Shown: piece after piece, positions 22,466 through 32,487 of the stretch
How the letters are laid out: each line of letters opens with the position of its first letter
Position numbering within the stretch: position 1 is the stretch's first letter
Source of the DNA: Macrothele yani
Taxonomy: Eukaryota > Arthropoda > Arachnida > Araneae > Macrothelidae
Length of the DNA: 64,000 nt
Assembly (NCBI GenBank): GCA_039090855.1
Contig: CM076991.1
Coordinates: 101,444,021-101,508,020 of the forward strand
Direction of reading: 5' to 3'
Position numbers and translations under genes: made by a program
The notes under the pieces: generated by a model
Seen by the model: the letters and a program-made list of their open reading frames with translations, nothing else
Databases searched by the model: none
What the model was told of the DNA's origin: nothing

Positions 22466-22831
22466 AGGCAGACATATGATGTTTTTCCAAAATCATGTTA
22501 AGTTCGCCTTAGGTAACACATTGATACAGGAATATCAGGTACATTTCCCTCGTCACGTGAATGGTTAACTCCAACATGTAAGAGCTGATGCGAACGCTAA
22601 CTGCGGTATACATGAGGCAGGGCAGTTTATAGCATGGAACTTTTTACCGGTGGTGGCGTTCGAACACACGTCTCCTACTCCGGAACGGCTGTCCTCCCAG
22701 TGGAACTACGGCGGCAGGCTTATCGCTGCTCCGCGGTCGATTTGACTCACGCGTCCCTTTAGTAGTGCGTCATGTCATATAGTACGTTAGAATCTCATCA
22801 AGCATTAGTTAGTGTTCAATTCAGGGACGAG
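22466..22831. other. Mostly unassigned; weak tRNA-like motif near 22650-22740 (minus)
   Basis: GGCGTTCGAACACACG at 22654 resembles an inverted B box with GTAGTTCCACTGGGAGG as a weak partner on the minus strand. Evidence is too thin for a SINE call. Confidence 0.3.
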
Positions 22832-23090
22832 ATGGGCAAAACGAGTGATCTGAGTGACTTTGAACGTGCGGTGTGATAGTTGGCGCCAGGGGTTCCGGTT
22901 TGAGCACCTGCCAAACGGTCGTCATCCTAGTGTTTTTACGCACAACCGTAGTGACAGCTTGCCATGAAATGCGCGACACGTAAAAAAAGTCTTGCAGCAA
23001 TGGACGATCATATGGACGAAAACAGCTAGTGGATCAGAAGGGGGACAAATGATACTGGAGACCAGGTCGTTGATTTATTGCAACCCGTAC
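22832..23090 (+). pseudogene. Tc1-like transposase, N-terminal fragment
   Basis: From the ATG at 22832 the frame reads MGKTSDLSDFERAV and then hits a stop. Further matches to the family's DNA-binding region follow in shifted frames (FLRTTVVT, KQLVDQKGD). MGKTSDLSDFERG is a familiar start of Tc1-family transposases. Only the N-terminal helix-turn-helix part remains; the catalytic DDE domain is absent. The sequence stops where the CR1/Jockey-like LINE begins, suggesting the LINE truncated it. Confidence 0.7.
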
Positions 23091-23984
23091 GTGATATGAT
23101 TGAGTCTGATAAATCAACCTCCACAGCTTTACTTCATATGCAAAATATAATACAGAAAAATATGGAACAAAAAAAATAACACTTGCATTATTTTTGGATC
23201 TCACTAAAGCTTTCCATATTTAAATCATGAAATTTTATTAAAAAAAACTACATAATATTGGAATAAGAGGTATTTCCTAGACACTCTTTAAAAATTACCT
23301 GTCTAACATGCAACAACTAACACAAGTTGATCAGTTTTGTTCTCCATTAGAATATATGAATTCTGGTGTAACACACGGCTCTATTTTGGGTCCGATCTTA
23401 TTTAATATTTATATTAATGACACATTCTCGGTATTATCTAATGCACACTATTATTCTTTATGCTGATGATACTACTATTCTTTTCACCAATTCAGACATC
23501 TCTGAAATCAATAACCGATGTAATATTGAATTATTAAGATACTTTAATTGGTTGACTCAAATGAGCTTGTGGTAAAGAAAAAGAAAAACAAGGCAATAAT
23601 ATTTACAAATCGTCAGATAAATCTAGCACCTCCTAATTCTGTTCTTTTAGACGATAAGACAATAGAAATCGTAATTGATTTCACATATCTAAGAATAAAA
23701 TTACAGTCGAACTTAAAGTGGAATAACCATATTTGCTTTTTAAAGAATAAAGTGTCATAACATATTGCGATAGTTAGTCCTGTTTTTACTAACTTATCAG
23801 TTTCAACACTAAAGCTTCTATATTATTCTTTGGAACAATCACATTTAAATTCTTGCATTCCATCTTGGGGGCAAACAACTAACTCTAATTTTAGGAAACT
23901 TCAGACATTACAAAATAAATATATTAGACTCTTAGAATTAAAACATGACTATGATATGAATCACTTTTCACTAATGAACTAACA
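23091..23984 (+). pseudogene. CR1/Jockey-like non-LTR retrotransposon, reverse transcriptase part
   Basis: The plus-strand frame shows reverse transcriptase landmarks in order. LALFLDLTKAF (motif A; the family Asp is retained) lies near 23185. A GVTHGSILGPILFNIYIND motif B is near 23363 and LYADDTTILF (catalytic YADD) near 23460. A C-terminal FRKLQTLQNKYIRLLEL follows near 23890. Several stops and shifts interrupt it. The endonuclease half is missing (5' truncation, usual for LINEs). The element resumes at 25860 after a 1.87-kb insertion of Tc1-derived DNA. Confidence 0.82.
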
Positions 23985-23986
23985 TA

Positions 23987-25256
23987 CACTATATTGACAA
24001 AAGTCACTGGACACCTAGAAGAGAGACACAACACAGCATTTATTGACATACATTAGTACGGTGTCGGTCGACTTTTGGCCTTAATGCATGCACTGACCCT
24101 TCGAGACAGTCTTTCGACAAGGTTTTGGTACAAAGCAATAGGTATGAGCTTCCATTCAGTATATAATGCTGCCGCTAACTGTTGCTTAGTAGTAGACCTT
24201 GGTTCCAAACTTTTTATGCGGAAATCTAATTTATCCTATAGTGCTCTATGGGATTAAGATCAGGACTCTGTGCTGGCCAGTCCACACACAATACGGAATT
24301 ATCGTCAAACCACACCTTAACAGTGTTTGCTTTGTGGCTCAGTGCATTATCCTGCTGGTACCAACAAAGCTCGGTTCCATAGTATTACAACAGAGTTGGT
24401 AGGGCATAATTGTCCAGAATATCAAGGTAGACATGCTGGTTAACAGGCTGGTTAACAGGCTGGTTAACAGGTTTGTACACTATAACCAATGGGTCGGGAC
24501 CATACCACGAACCCCCCGCCCCCCCCCCACACAAGTACACTGCCAGCTCCAAACTTGACCATAGGGACAGTACATTGTGGTAAATACCGTTTCCCCGCTG
24601 CCGCCATACGCACACTTAACCAACAGATTGATGGATCGTGTATCTGAATTTATGAGTCCATAGGACCCGTTTCCATTGATCTACGGTCCACGGTTAATGT
24701 TCTTTATGCCATGCTAATGACGAGTAGCATTCCGAGTGAATATGAAAGGCTTGTGAGCAGCAGCACGATCACGGTAACCCATGAAATGAAGTTCTCTGCG
24801 AATGGTACGTGTACATACCGAGATTCTAGCATTGTTACTCGCCTGTACACTGAGGTCTTGTGCAGTACTCCTTCGATTAACTGTAACAACTCTCCTGATG
24901 CTTCGACGTCCTGTATCAATGATTTTCTTTGGTCTGCCGGTACGTTCTGGTGCTTGAGGTACACCATGTGTCATCCACTTATTCAGTACATCCAAAACAG
25001 TTGACTTGGGTATGCTTAAACGCCTCTCGGTTTTTCTTATGTACAACCCACTAATGTAACACCAAACAATCTTTCCTTTCCCAAAGTCAGTTCTCTCCCG
25101 CCGCGACATTTTCATTCAACCCCACAGTGCGATATGATCGCGGTCAGATTCAGGCTTGTTTTTATACGTTTGTAGCTGTACCGCGCATCTTAACAACGCA
25201 ACGGATCAGTTCATTTGTTTCTGAAGTGATGTCCGGTGACTTTTGTCAAAATAGTG
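23987..25256 (-). mobile_element. Tc1-like transposon (family 1), full length, inactive
   Basis: The ends CACTATATTGACAAAAGTCA and, in reverse complement, CACTATTTTGACAAAAGTCA are flanked by TA (23985-23986, 25257-25258); length 1270 bp. The minus-strand transposase starts MSRRERTDFGKGK and carries the paired helix-turn-helix region (STVLDVLNKWMTHG, GRPKKI). Frame breaks follow, although the catalytic block with QQDNALSHKA and DLNPIEH (DD34E spacing) can still be seen near 24250-24360. A short 12-15-bp repeat (GGCTGGTTAACA) has expanded near 24440. The homologue at 60398-61636 belongs to the same family. Confidence 0.88.
24714..25115 (-). pseudogene. Tc1 family-1 transposase, N-terminal open frame
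   Basis: This is a 133-codon frame covering the DNA-binding half of the transposase. It starts MKMSRRERTDFGKGKIVWCY, followed by the first helix-turn-helix (ERRLSIPKSTVLDVLNKW). A GRPKKI linker and a second HTH-like part (RTIRRELHFMGYRDRAAA) follow. In an intact Tc1 the frame would run on to a DDE domain of about 200 residues; here it ends by frameshift. DNA binding to the terminal repeats is the family role; the protein cannot catalyse transposition. Confidence 0.8.
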
Positions 25257-25302
25257 TATATGGATGTGAGACTTGGACATTGACAAAGGAATCAGAGAGA
25301 AT
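25257..25302 (+). mobile_element. 46-bp fragment of the LINE-E family, joined to Tc1
   Basis: The translated fragment YGCETWTLTKESER matches the same segment of the minus-strand LINE at 59950-62450, with about 4 mismatches in 47 bases. In both places it directly adjoins the same end of a family-1 Tc1 element in the same relative orientation. It is therefore a passenger from a LINE-Tc1 nest and not an independent insertion. Confidence 0.85.
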
Positions 25303-25857
25303 CACGCCATGTGTCTTCCACTTATTCAGTACATCCGAAACAGTTGACTTGGGTATGTTTAACCCTTTAACGACCGTAACGCCCAAGACGCCCGTACATA
25401 CAAGCGACAATAGCCACCCGAAACTCCTGTCTAGAGTGAATCAGATTTCGTACCTTTACCAGGTCTTTAAATCCGTACGATCTATGAAAGATCAGCAGGA
25501 ATCAAAGTCAATCACCATAGTCGTTAAGAAGCAAAGAAGTGAACTAACAGACACTTTCGGGCGTTATGGTATTCAGAGTGACACAAGATTTTACGGCTGT
25601 GGTCGTTAAAGGGTTAAACGTCTCTCGGTTTCTGTTATGGACAACCCACTAATATAACACCCAACAATCTTTCTATTCTCAAAGCTAGTTCTCACCCGCC
25701 GCGACATTTTCACTCAACCATAACGGTGCGATATGATCGCGGTCAGCTGCATGCTTGTTTTATACCGTTTGCAGCTGTACCGCGCATCTTAACAACGCAG
25801 CGGATCCATTCATTTGCTTTGGAAGGGGTGTCCAGTGACTTTTGTCAGTATAGTATA
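25303..25857 (-). mobile_element. Truncated second Tc1 family-1 copy
   Basis: The region matches the transposase 5' part and outer end of family-1 Tc1 (CCATGTGTCTTCCACTTATT onward, then GCCGCGACATTTTCACTCAA). It ends at the terminal repeat GTCCAGTGACTTTTGTCAG near 25829-25857 next to TATA. It lacks the catalytic half and is interrupted by a 251-bp MITE at a TTAA site. With the full Tc1 at 23987 it forms a composite inside the CR1/Jockey-like LINE. Confidence 0.82.
25363..25613. mobile_element. piggyBac-like MITE with TTAA target duplication
   Basis: The 13-bp perfect terminal inverted repeats CCCTTTAACGACC bound 251 bp. TTAA occurs immediately outside both ends (25359-25362 and 25614-25617). 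The orthologous empty site in the full Tc1 copy (GGGTATGCTTAAACGCC, near 25010) carries TTAA once. CCC termini with TTAA duplications are the hallmark of the piggyBac superfamily. No transposase is encoded; a 160-codon frame crossing it has no motif. Confidence 0.9.
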
Positions 25858-25859
25858 TA

Positions 25860-26610
25860 TATATATATATCCTTTGAGCCAAATAAATATAACATATTAA
25901 CATTAAAGCAATTATATAATTATAATTTGCGAAAAACCATGTACAAGAGAATAAAAAATGATATAGATAATTGAAATTTCATTACCTACCCATAACTATG
26001 ATACTAGAGGTGGATCTCAACTGAGACCAGTTTTTTCCCAGGACTCAGTATGTTAAACAGTCTCTGAGTTATATGGGGCCTCAATTTTGGAATTCTCTAC
26101 CTCATGATCTTACAATAATAAATAATTTCAATCTAATTAAAAAAAAAAATTAAAACTTTACTTTCTGAGACTACCATGAATATAAAAAAGGAAAAAAAGA
26201 GAATAAGGGCAAATGAAACGGAAAATGTAAAAAAAAAAAAGGGGGGAGGAGGCGAAGAAGCGACTAAAAGGTCAAAGGGATACATTAGGAAAATGGGAAC
26301 GGGAGGGTAAAGTAGTAAGGAAGCGGGGAAAGTTGGGAGGAGGGTGGGTAAAAGGGGGATGGGAAACAATTTTACTAATGCTGATTTCTACTAATATCTT
26401 TGAATATTATCCGCTATGCTTTCAGGTGCAACTCTGACTTCCCTATATTTGTATAGGGAGATCAGGGCCTTGTCAGGACTTTTGTGGACTTTTCACAAAT
26501 CTCCCTTGCTGTTACAATTACTTACACTGTTGTTATATTACATCGCATTTCTGGTTTCAATGTAACAGCAAATAAATTGAATTGAATTGAAAAAATAAAA
26601 AATAAAAAAT
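25860..26610 (+). pseudogene. CR1/Jockey-like LINE, C-terminal part and 3' tail
   Basis: The coding remnant resumes with YDTRGGSQLRPVF and a MGPQFWNSLPHDL-like motif in shifting frames, typical of the C-terminus of CR1/Jockey-type ORF2. A purine-rich 3' region follows (26130-26350). The element closes with AAATAAATTGAATTGAATTG (26568-26588), a short-repeat 3' tail as found on such LINEs. Confidence 0.75.
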
Positions 26611-26765
26611 GATTCCATCCGTGGCGCTTTCGAAGCTGACCTTCCGTACGCCATGTTGAATTCTTCAGTGACTTACCGGCTTTTGGCCCGTCTATTCAGT
26701 TGCACAATTCTCACCAGACTGCGTTGACCCCTCTGACTAGTTGTTTTGGTCAACAGAATTCCCGC
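26611..26765. other. Unassigned spacer
   Basis: Nothing recognised between the LINE tail and the SINE head. Confidence 0.4.
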
Positions 26766-26804
26766 CGCCCAGTTGGAGCAGTGGTCTAAGCGATGGCTTC
26801 TGAC
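26766..26804 (+). mobile_element. SINE family A, 5' part, split by the Tx1-like LINEs
   Basis: The head CCGCCCAGTTGGAGCAGTGG then TCTAAGCGATGGCTTCTGAC matches the family-A head at 62930. It stops at the TTCTGAC of the anticodon-like region. The remainder of the SINE resumes 14.1 kb downstream at 40899. Confidence 0.85.
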
Positions 26805-27043
26805 TGATCAGTCGCATTTTTCGAGCTCCTGCCAGGATTGGAAGTTTTGTGTGAAGTTTGTGTTTTTTTGCGTTTGTTCTTTGAAAGTTCGTGTGTTATC
26901 ACCTGTGTTCCTTCCTCGCAAGTGGTGAGGCGTACAAGCTGTACGTGCTTATTTTTTCGTTTTTTGCCTGTTCTTGAGTGTTGCAAGCTGCAACGCTCGA
27001 GCCGCGAGGGTTAGTAGCCGGGCTGGCTACTACCTCCACCAGC

Positions 27044-28677
27044 ATGAGTGCCATATACCCGTCTATATCTCCTTCCTCTGCGCTTTCTTCGTCGTCTGTA
27101 TCTTCCGTGACCACCATGAATGGTGTTCAGTCAAATAGTGTTGTGGTTTCGTCGCCAACTGTACCGCTGGTTACAAATTTGCCGGAGGCTGGGTCAGAGG
27201 TACCCAGCTCTTCTATTCCTGTGTCTCGTTCGTTCGCCGCGGCTGTGAGTGCGACTTCTACTTTACATAGTGCTTCTGTGTCTTCGCGACCAGAGTTTAC
27301 ACGTGTTGCTTCCGCTTTAAGGATAACATTACCACTCGACTCTCCTCAAGGTAAGGAACTTTCGTCTGCCTTACTTTTAAGTGTATTTGTTCCTGCTCTG
27401 CGCGACACCCCCTCCCCCAATATTTAAATGCTATTTCTAAAGTTGTACCCGGAGAAAGCATTGTGTCTATTATCCGCTTGGGAGGGGGTGTTGTCGTGCA
27501 CTTCACTCATCAACAGGCAGTGGACAAAATCCTTGCTTTTGGCTTGGACATTGGTTCCGTACATCTCCAACCAGTTGCAGCAGCTCAAAGACCAGTGACT
27601 GTCACCTTGTCTCCAGTACCCACAGCTGTGCCTGACTCGGTATTAATTGATGCCCTTAACACCATGGGGCGAGTGGTTGGTACCACAAAGTACCTCCCAG
27701 CTGCTGCTCGCGACTCCCCCCTGAAACATGTTCAGGGCGGTCGTCGTCAATACAGAGTCATCTTTCCAACCCCACAAGCAATAGTTAACCGGCCAACCAC
27801 CCTGGAACTCATAACTGAAACCCGGACCTACATTTTCAATCTGTTTGCTGGCGTTCAGTGCTTCCGATGCAAGGGTGAAGGTCACCTTGCATCGGCATGC
27901 CCACATTCCACAGCTGCTACTGTTCCAACTCAATCACTTGATGCTGCTGTTCCAGCGGGGACTCTGCCCACCGCTCCGGACTCTTCCCCCACCCTCCCCA
28001 CTCAATCTGTTCCAGCTGCCGATCCTGGTTCCACCTCTGTCGTATCACCTCCAGTGGTCCGTGTTGCTTCGGCATCCACTGACCTGCAGGAATTTCCACC
28101 GTTGCCAGCGTCTGAAGGGGCCTCCACCCCCAAGGTTCAGCGGACCAAGAGGCAAAACTCCCCTGGCTCAGCGAACCGTCGTGCGAGTTCCTCGGACCGC
28201 CAGAAATCCAGGAAGACGGCTACATCCTCGTCACCTTCACCTGGACCGGCTCCTGTTACTTCTTCAGTTTCCATCTACAACCGTTTTACCTGTTTGCCGA
28301 ACGATGATTCCATGGACGTTACCGATCCCGATTCTGAAGAAACTTTATTTGCTGAATCTGATGACGACTCTCCTGCCCCCTCTCTGGTTGACATCACCTC
28401 TATGTTTGCTGACATTGAGGTGCCCTTAACTCCCCTCTCATTCACAGATCTGTATGCCTTGATTGCTCGCCCCAGACGGGCGAAATTGATTACTCTCCCT
28501 TGTATAGCAAGTAAACTCTCTCACCTTCCGGAGATGCTAACCCAACTGACGTTCCTGCATGAGTTCTTATTAAATGTTGATCTGCCATCCGGGACAGAGC
28601 AGTACGCTCGCCGGTTGGCGTATTTACTTAAAGTTTTGAAGGCAGAACTGGAAGGTTGGATGCAGCCGCCCCAGTGA
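27044..28677 (+). pseudogene. LINE copy 1 ORF1: gag-like protein with one CCHC knuckle (frameshifted)
   Basis: ORF1 proteins of L1/Tx1-type LINEs bind the element RNA and form the retrotransposition particle. The likely start is MSAIYPSISPSS at 27044. A Ser/Val/Thr-rich N-terminus leads to a block around 27463-27860 (LGGGVVVHFTHQQAVDKI; VTLSPVPTAVPDSVLIDALN) resembling the RRM-like part of such ORFs. One zinc knuckle CFRCKGEGHLASACPH lies at 27859-27900. A Pro/Ser-rich, then acidic, C-terminal half ends at TGA 28675-28677. A C-run one base shorter than in copy 2 breaks the frame near 27411; downstream, 404 codons are open. The stop overlaps the ORF2 start (TGATG). Not functional as sequenced unless the run length is an assembly error. 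Confidence 0.85.
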
Positions 28678-31600
28678 TGCCTTCCCTAAATGTGCTCTGC
28701 TTTAACTGTAGAGGCCTTGCGTCTTCAGCCGCGAATGCTTTGGTCTTCGAGGACGTTCGTTTCCTGAGGACAGATATCCTCCTCTTCCAGGAGACGAACT
28801 GTTCCTTGGCGACCGGGTATTCCTGCTGGAGACGCTGGCCCTACGCTTTTTATCACAACTACCGGACGCACATTGGGTCCGGTACAGCGATTGCATTCCG
28901 TACTCGGTTTCATTCTCTTCTTTCAGATATCGTTGAGTCACAGAGTCTGCTGGGCTCCTTTCAAGGTATCTCCTTTAGTTATCTTTCCCGTCGTTTTCAT
29001 GTTTTCAATTTGCATATGCCACAATCATCGGTTGATGCTGATGCTCTTCTTTCGCATTTGATTTCCCTTCTTTCCCAAATTCCTCCTTCTGAAATCGTTC
29101 TTATTGGTGGTGACTTCAACTGCACTCTCCAACCGGGTCTTGACCGTGATGGTTCCGGGAGAGTCGCCTTAACCTTTCCTCCCAACTGTCTCAACTAGTT
29201 AGTAATTTTTGTCTCATTGACGCATTTCGTACCATCCACCCTCTGTCCCGTGAATTCACATGGTTTCCTCCGGCCGCCTTAGCGCATGCTGCGGCTCGTC
29301 TCGACCGGTTTTATGTTTCTAGTTTCCTCCACTCCTCCCTTGTTGAAGTAACCCATCATCCTTCTGTTTCCTCCGACCATCGTCCTGTTCTTCTGGAAAT
29401 ATTTTTGTCCTCTTTCTCTGTCCCCCTCCCCGGTTTGGTCTCTCGATGATTTTCTCCTTTCCGATCCCACGTTTCAGGCCGAAGTTCGTTCGATTATTTC
29501 TTCATCCATTTCTGAACTTCCTCTCACGGTTGACCCAGCAGCTCTGTGGCTTTCCACCAAACTTTCTATCCTATCGTTTGCACGTCAGTTCTCTTTTTCG
29601 TCCCGTTTTCACCGCTTTCATGATTTAACTATTCTTCACCGTAAACTACAGTTCCTTTCTCCTTCAGATCCATCGTTTGCAGCTCTTCAATCACAACTTC
29701 ATAGCATTCTATCTTCCTTTGCTTCTTCGTCTCTTACCCGGTTAAAGTTTTCCAAGTTACATTTTCATGATGACCCGTTTCAACACCTTCGACATCTTGA
29801 ATCCCACCGTGCTCTGAGTTCCAACATTTCTTTTCTCTCGCTTCCAGATGGCTCAACTGTTTCTGATCCAGTGCAGATCTGTGATCGAACTTTTCAGTAC
29901 TTCACTGATCGGTTTCGATTGCGGGTCCTGCCGCCTGCAGAGAATTCTCCATTATTATCACATCTTCCTCAGGTCCCGTCTTTTTTTCCCCCTCCTTGGT
30001 TTCACCGATCTCTCCCTCGGAGGTTCGTTTTGCCATTTCTAGTCTGAATGACCGCTCCGCCCCTGGGGCTGACGGTCTTCCACTTTCTTTATAAAACCTT
30101 TCTTCCTGCTCTGCTTCCTCTTCTCGTTGCTTGTTTCAACTCGATCTTTTCTTCTTCGACTTTCGTTTCTTCTGACTTTGCTTTTGCTCTTCTCCGCCTA
30201 ATTCCTAAAACTGGTAATCTTGGTCTTCTATCTAACTGGCGCCCCATCTCGATTCTTAACACCGACTACAAGATCTTTGCAAAAATTCTGGCTCTTCGCC
30301 TTAACCCTGTTCTACAATTTATTATTCATCCTGACCAAACTTATACGATCCCTTCCCGTTCGATTGCAACTAACATCACTACCATCCGTGATTTACACTC
30401 TCTTGCTTCCCGTCTTTCTGAACCTCTTGCTATTTTTAACCTAGATCAGAAACAAGCATTCGATTCTGTCCATCATTCTTATCTTTTCTCTGTTCTTCGT
30501 CACTTTGGCTTTCCTTCCCTTTTCTGTCAGGCACTTTCCAATCTATATTCCCATTCTTACTTTCGTGTTCGGACCTCTTCTTTTATGACGGCTGCTATTC
30601 CTTTTGCAAGCGGTATCCGGCAGGGTTGTCCCCTGTCGGGTCAACTGTTTGCCCTCACGTTTGAACCACTTCTTATTTCCCTTCGATCTCGTTTGCTGGC
30701 AGGCATTCCGCGTGGTGTGGCCTCCACACGGCACCATCGCGTGGTTTTGTCGGCCTATGCGGACGACCTTACTCTTTTTTTACGTTCCCAACAGGCTTTT
30801 GTTGTTGTTTTATCTACCTATACTGAGTATGCTTCAATTTCAGGTGCGGCCCTTAATACCTCTAAATCTGTTGGCTTGTGGGCTGGCTCGTGGTCGTCCC
30901 GCGGCGACCGCCCTTGGGGTGCCCGGTGGTCGACCACGGTCATCAAACTTCTTGGAGTGTTCATCGGGAACCCGGTGGCGGTTGCTGCCGCCACTTGGTC
31001 CCCTTTGGTGCAGGACATGAATCGACGCCTTGCCCATTTTCGCCGTTTGAAACCGTTTCTTTCTTTTTTTAGCAGGTCGCATCTTCTTTCCGCTTTTCTT
31101 CTTCCGGCCCTTTCTCATACTTGGTTTGCTCATTTCCCTCCTCCCTCTTTCTTCGTCACGTTCAATGTCTTTTTACAAATTTTATTTGGGATGTCGTACA
31201 TTGGGTTCATCGATCCACGCTTGTCCTTCCGGTTTCTTTTGGTGGTCTTGCCCTTCCGGATTTGTCCCTTAAATCGAACGCTTTCCATCTCCAACATTTT
31301 TTGAGGATTTTTTCCCTTCCTTGCGGTTCTTCGATTACTATAATTGACACTTTGCTCTTTCCACGAAGTCCTTTTCTTTCTCTAGCAACTTTTATCCGCA
31401 TGGACCTCTTTCCACTCATTCCCAATCACTTTCCCGCTACTTACCGTACCGTTTTCTCCCTCTGGCACTCCTTATGTCCAGTCCGCCTCCCCCAGCTTCG
31501 ACTAACGATCTCCTTGCGGAACCACTTTTCTTCTCCTCTGCCCTTCGTTCTCCAAATTCTCAGTACCTGAACTTCTCCACTTGGTTTGCAAGTGGCGTCG

Positions 31601-32487
31601 TTCAGGTTTCTCAACTTTTTGATTCTTCTCTTCACTGGAAATCTTTTGATCGCCTTTCCCCTCTGTTACTTGATACCACTCAGCATCGTGCACAGTTCTG
31701 TCTTATTCAATCCTGTCTTATTCGTCTTTATCCTTTACTTGTCAATTCTATTGGCCTCATTCAGTCTTCCGCCCCGTCGCTCAGTCTTCCCTTTGTTCTC
31801 TGCTTAAACGATTCTCCATTTTTACCCCATCAAGTTACAACCAAGCTTCTTTATTCGCATTTTCTTACCAATTTCACAGCTCCATTAGCAATTCCTTCTG
31901 TTTCAGCTACAGATCTTCCAGGTACATGGAGTGATCCATCGACTTCACTGGCTTCCCCGAAAGCCCGGGACATTCATTGGCTGCACCTACACCGTCGGTT
32001 GCTCACTCCGCGTACCCTTCATCGTTTTCGTCATTTGGCTTCCCCGCTTTGCTTCTTTTGTTCTACACTTGGTGATGTGTCACATTCCTATGATTCTTGT
32101 CTGGTGTTGCAGCCCTTGTTTTCGATTATGTTTTCCCTTCTTTCCAAAGTTTGCCCTTGTCCTCATACAATGTTCCATTTTTATTTCCTCAGACGCCATT
32201 CTCCCCCTGTAGATGTCCACAGTTCTGTTTGTGCATTCATCATTCTCCAAGCGAAGTTGACGATTTATTTGTTTTACCACTCAAGCGTGGATCGAGCTTC
32301 TCTCCGGCGTTATCATCCGGCCCGGGTGTTTTTGTGCAGGAGGTACCGATCATCCATCAGATCGGTCCTCCAACTTGAGTATGACATGGCGCGGGTTCGG
32401 CAGGATGTGCCTGCCTTTTTCTCTCTCTGGTCTCCATATTTGTCATGGTTTCATGTTTCTGCAGGCATTATTGCTCTCCTCCCATAG
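28677..32487 (+). pseudogene. LINE copy 1 ORF2: AP-endonuclease / reverse transcriptase (frameshifted)
   Basis: ORF2 nicks target DNA and primes reverse transcription from the nick. Start MPSLNVLCFNCRG at 28677 overlaps the ORF1 stop by one base. Endonuclease landmarks: CFNCRG 28698, FQETN 28785, GGDFNC 29106, SDHRPV 29372. Reverse transcriptase: LIPKTG-LLSNWRPISILN near 30200, FNLDQKQAFDS 30435-30467, RQGCPLSGQ 30618-30644, catalytic YADD 30756-30767. A C-terminal CFFC-(7)-H-(4)-C motif lies at 32051-32100, as in L1/Tx1. The frame is broken near 29158, 29425, 30085 and 31130 by 1-2-base run-length differences from copy 2; the last 337 codons (31474-32487) are open. All catalytic motifs are retained. 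Confidence 0.88.

Noticed and set aside
24714..25004. 97-codon plus frame opposite the Tc1 transposase
   Set aside because: It is the antisense shadow of the transposase frame.
27845..28429. 194-codon plus frame overlapping LINE ORF1
   Set aside because: It is an out-of-frame shadow of ORF1, confirmed by the CCHC knuckle and open run being in the other frame.
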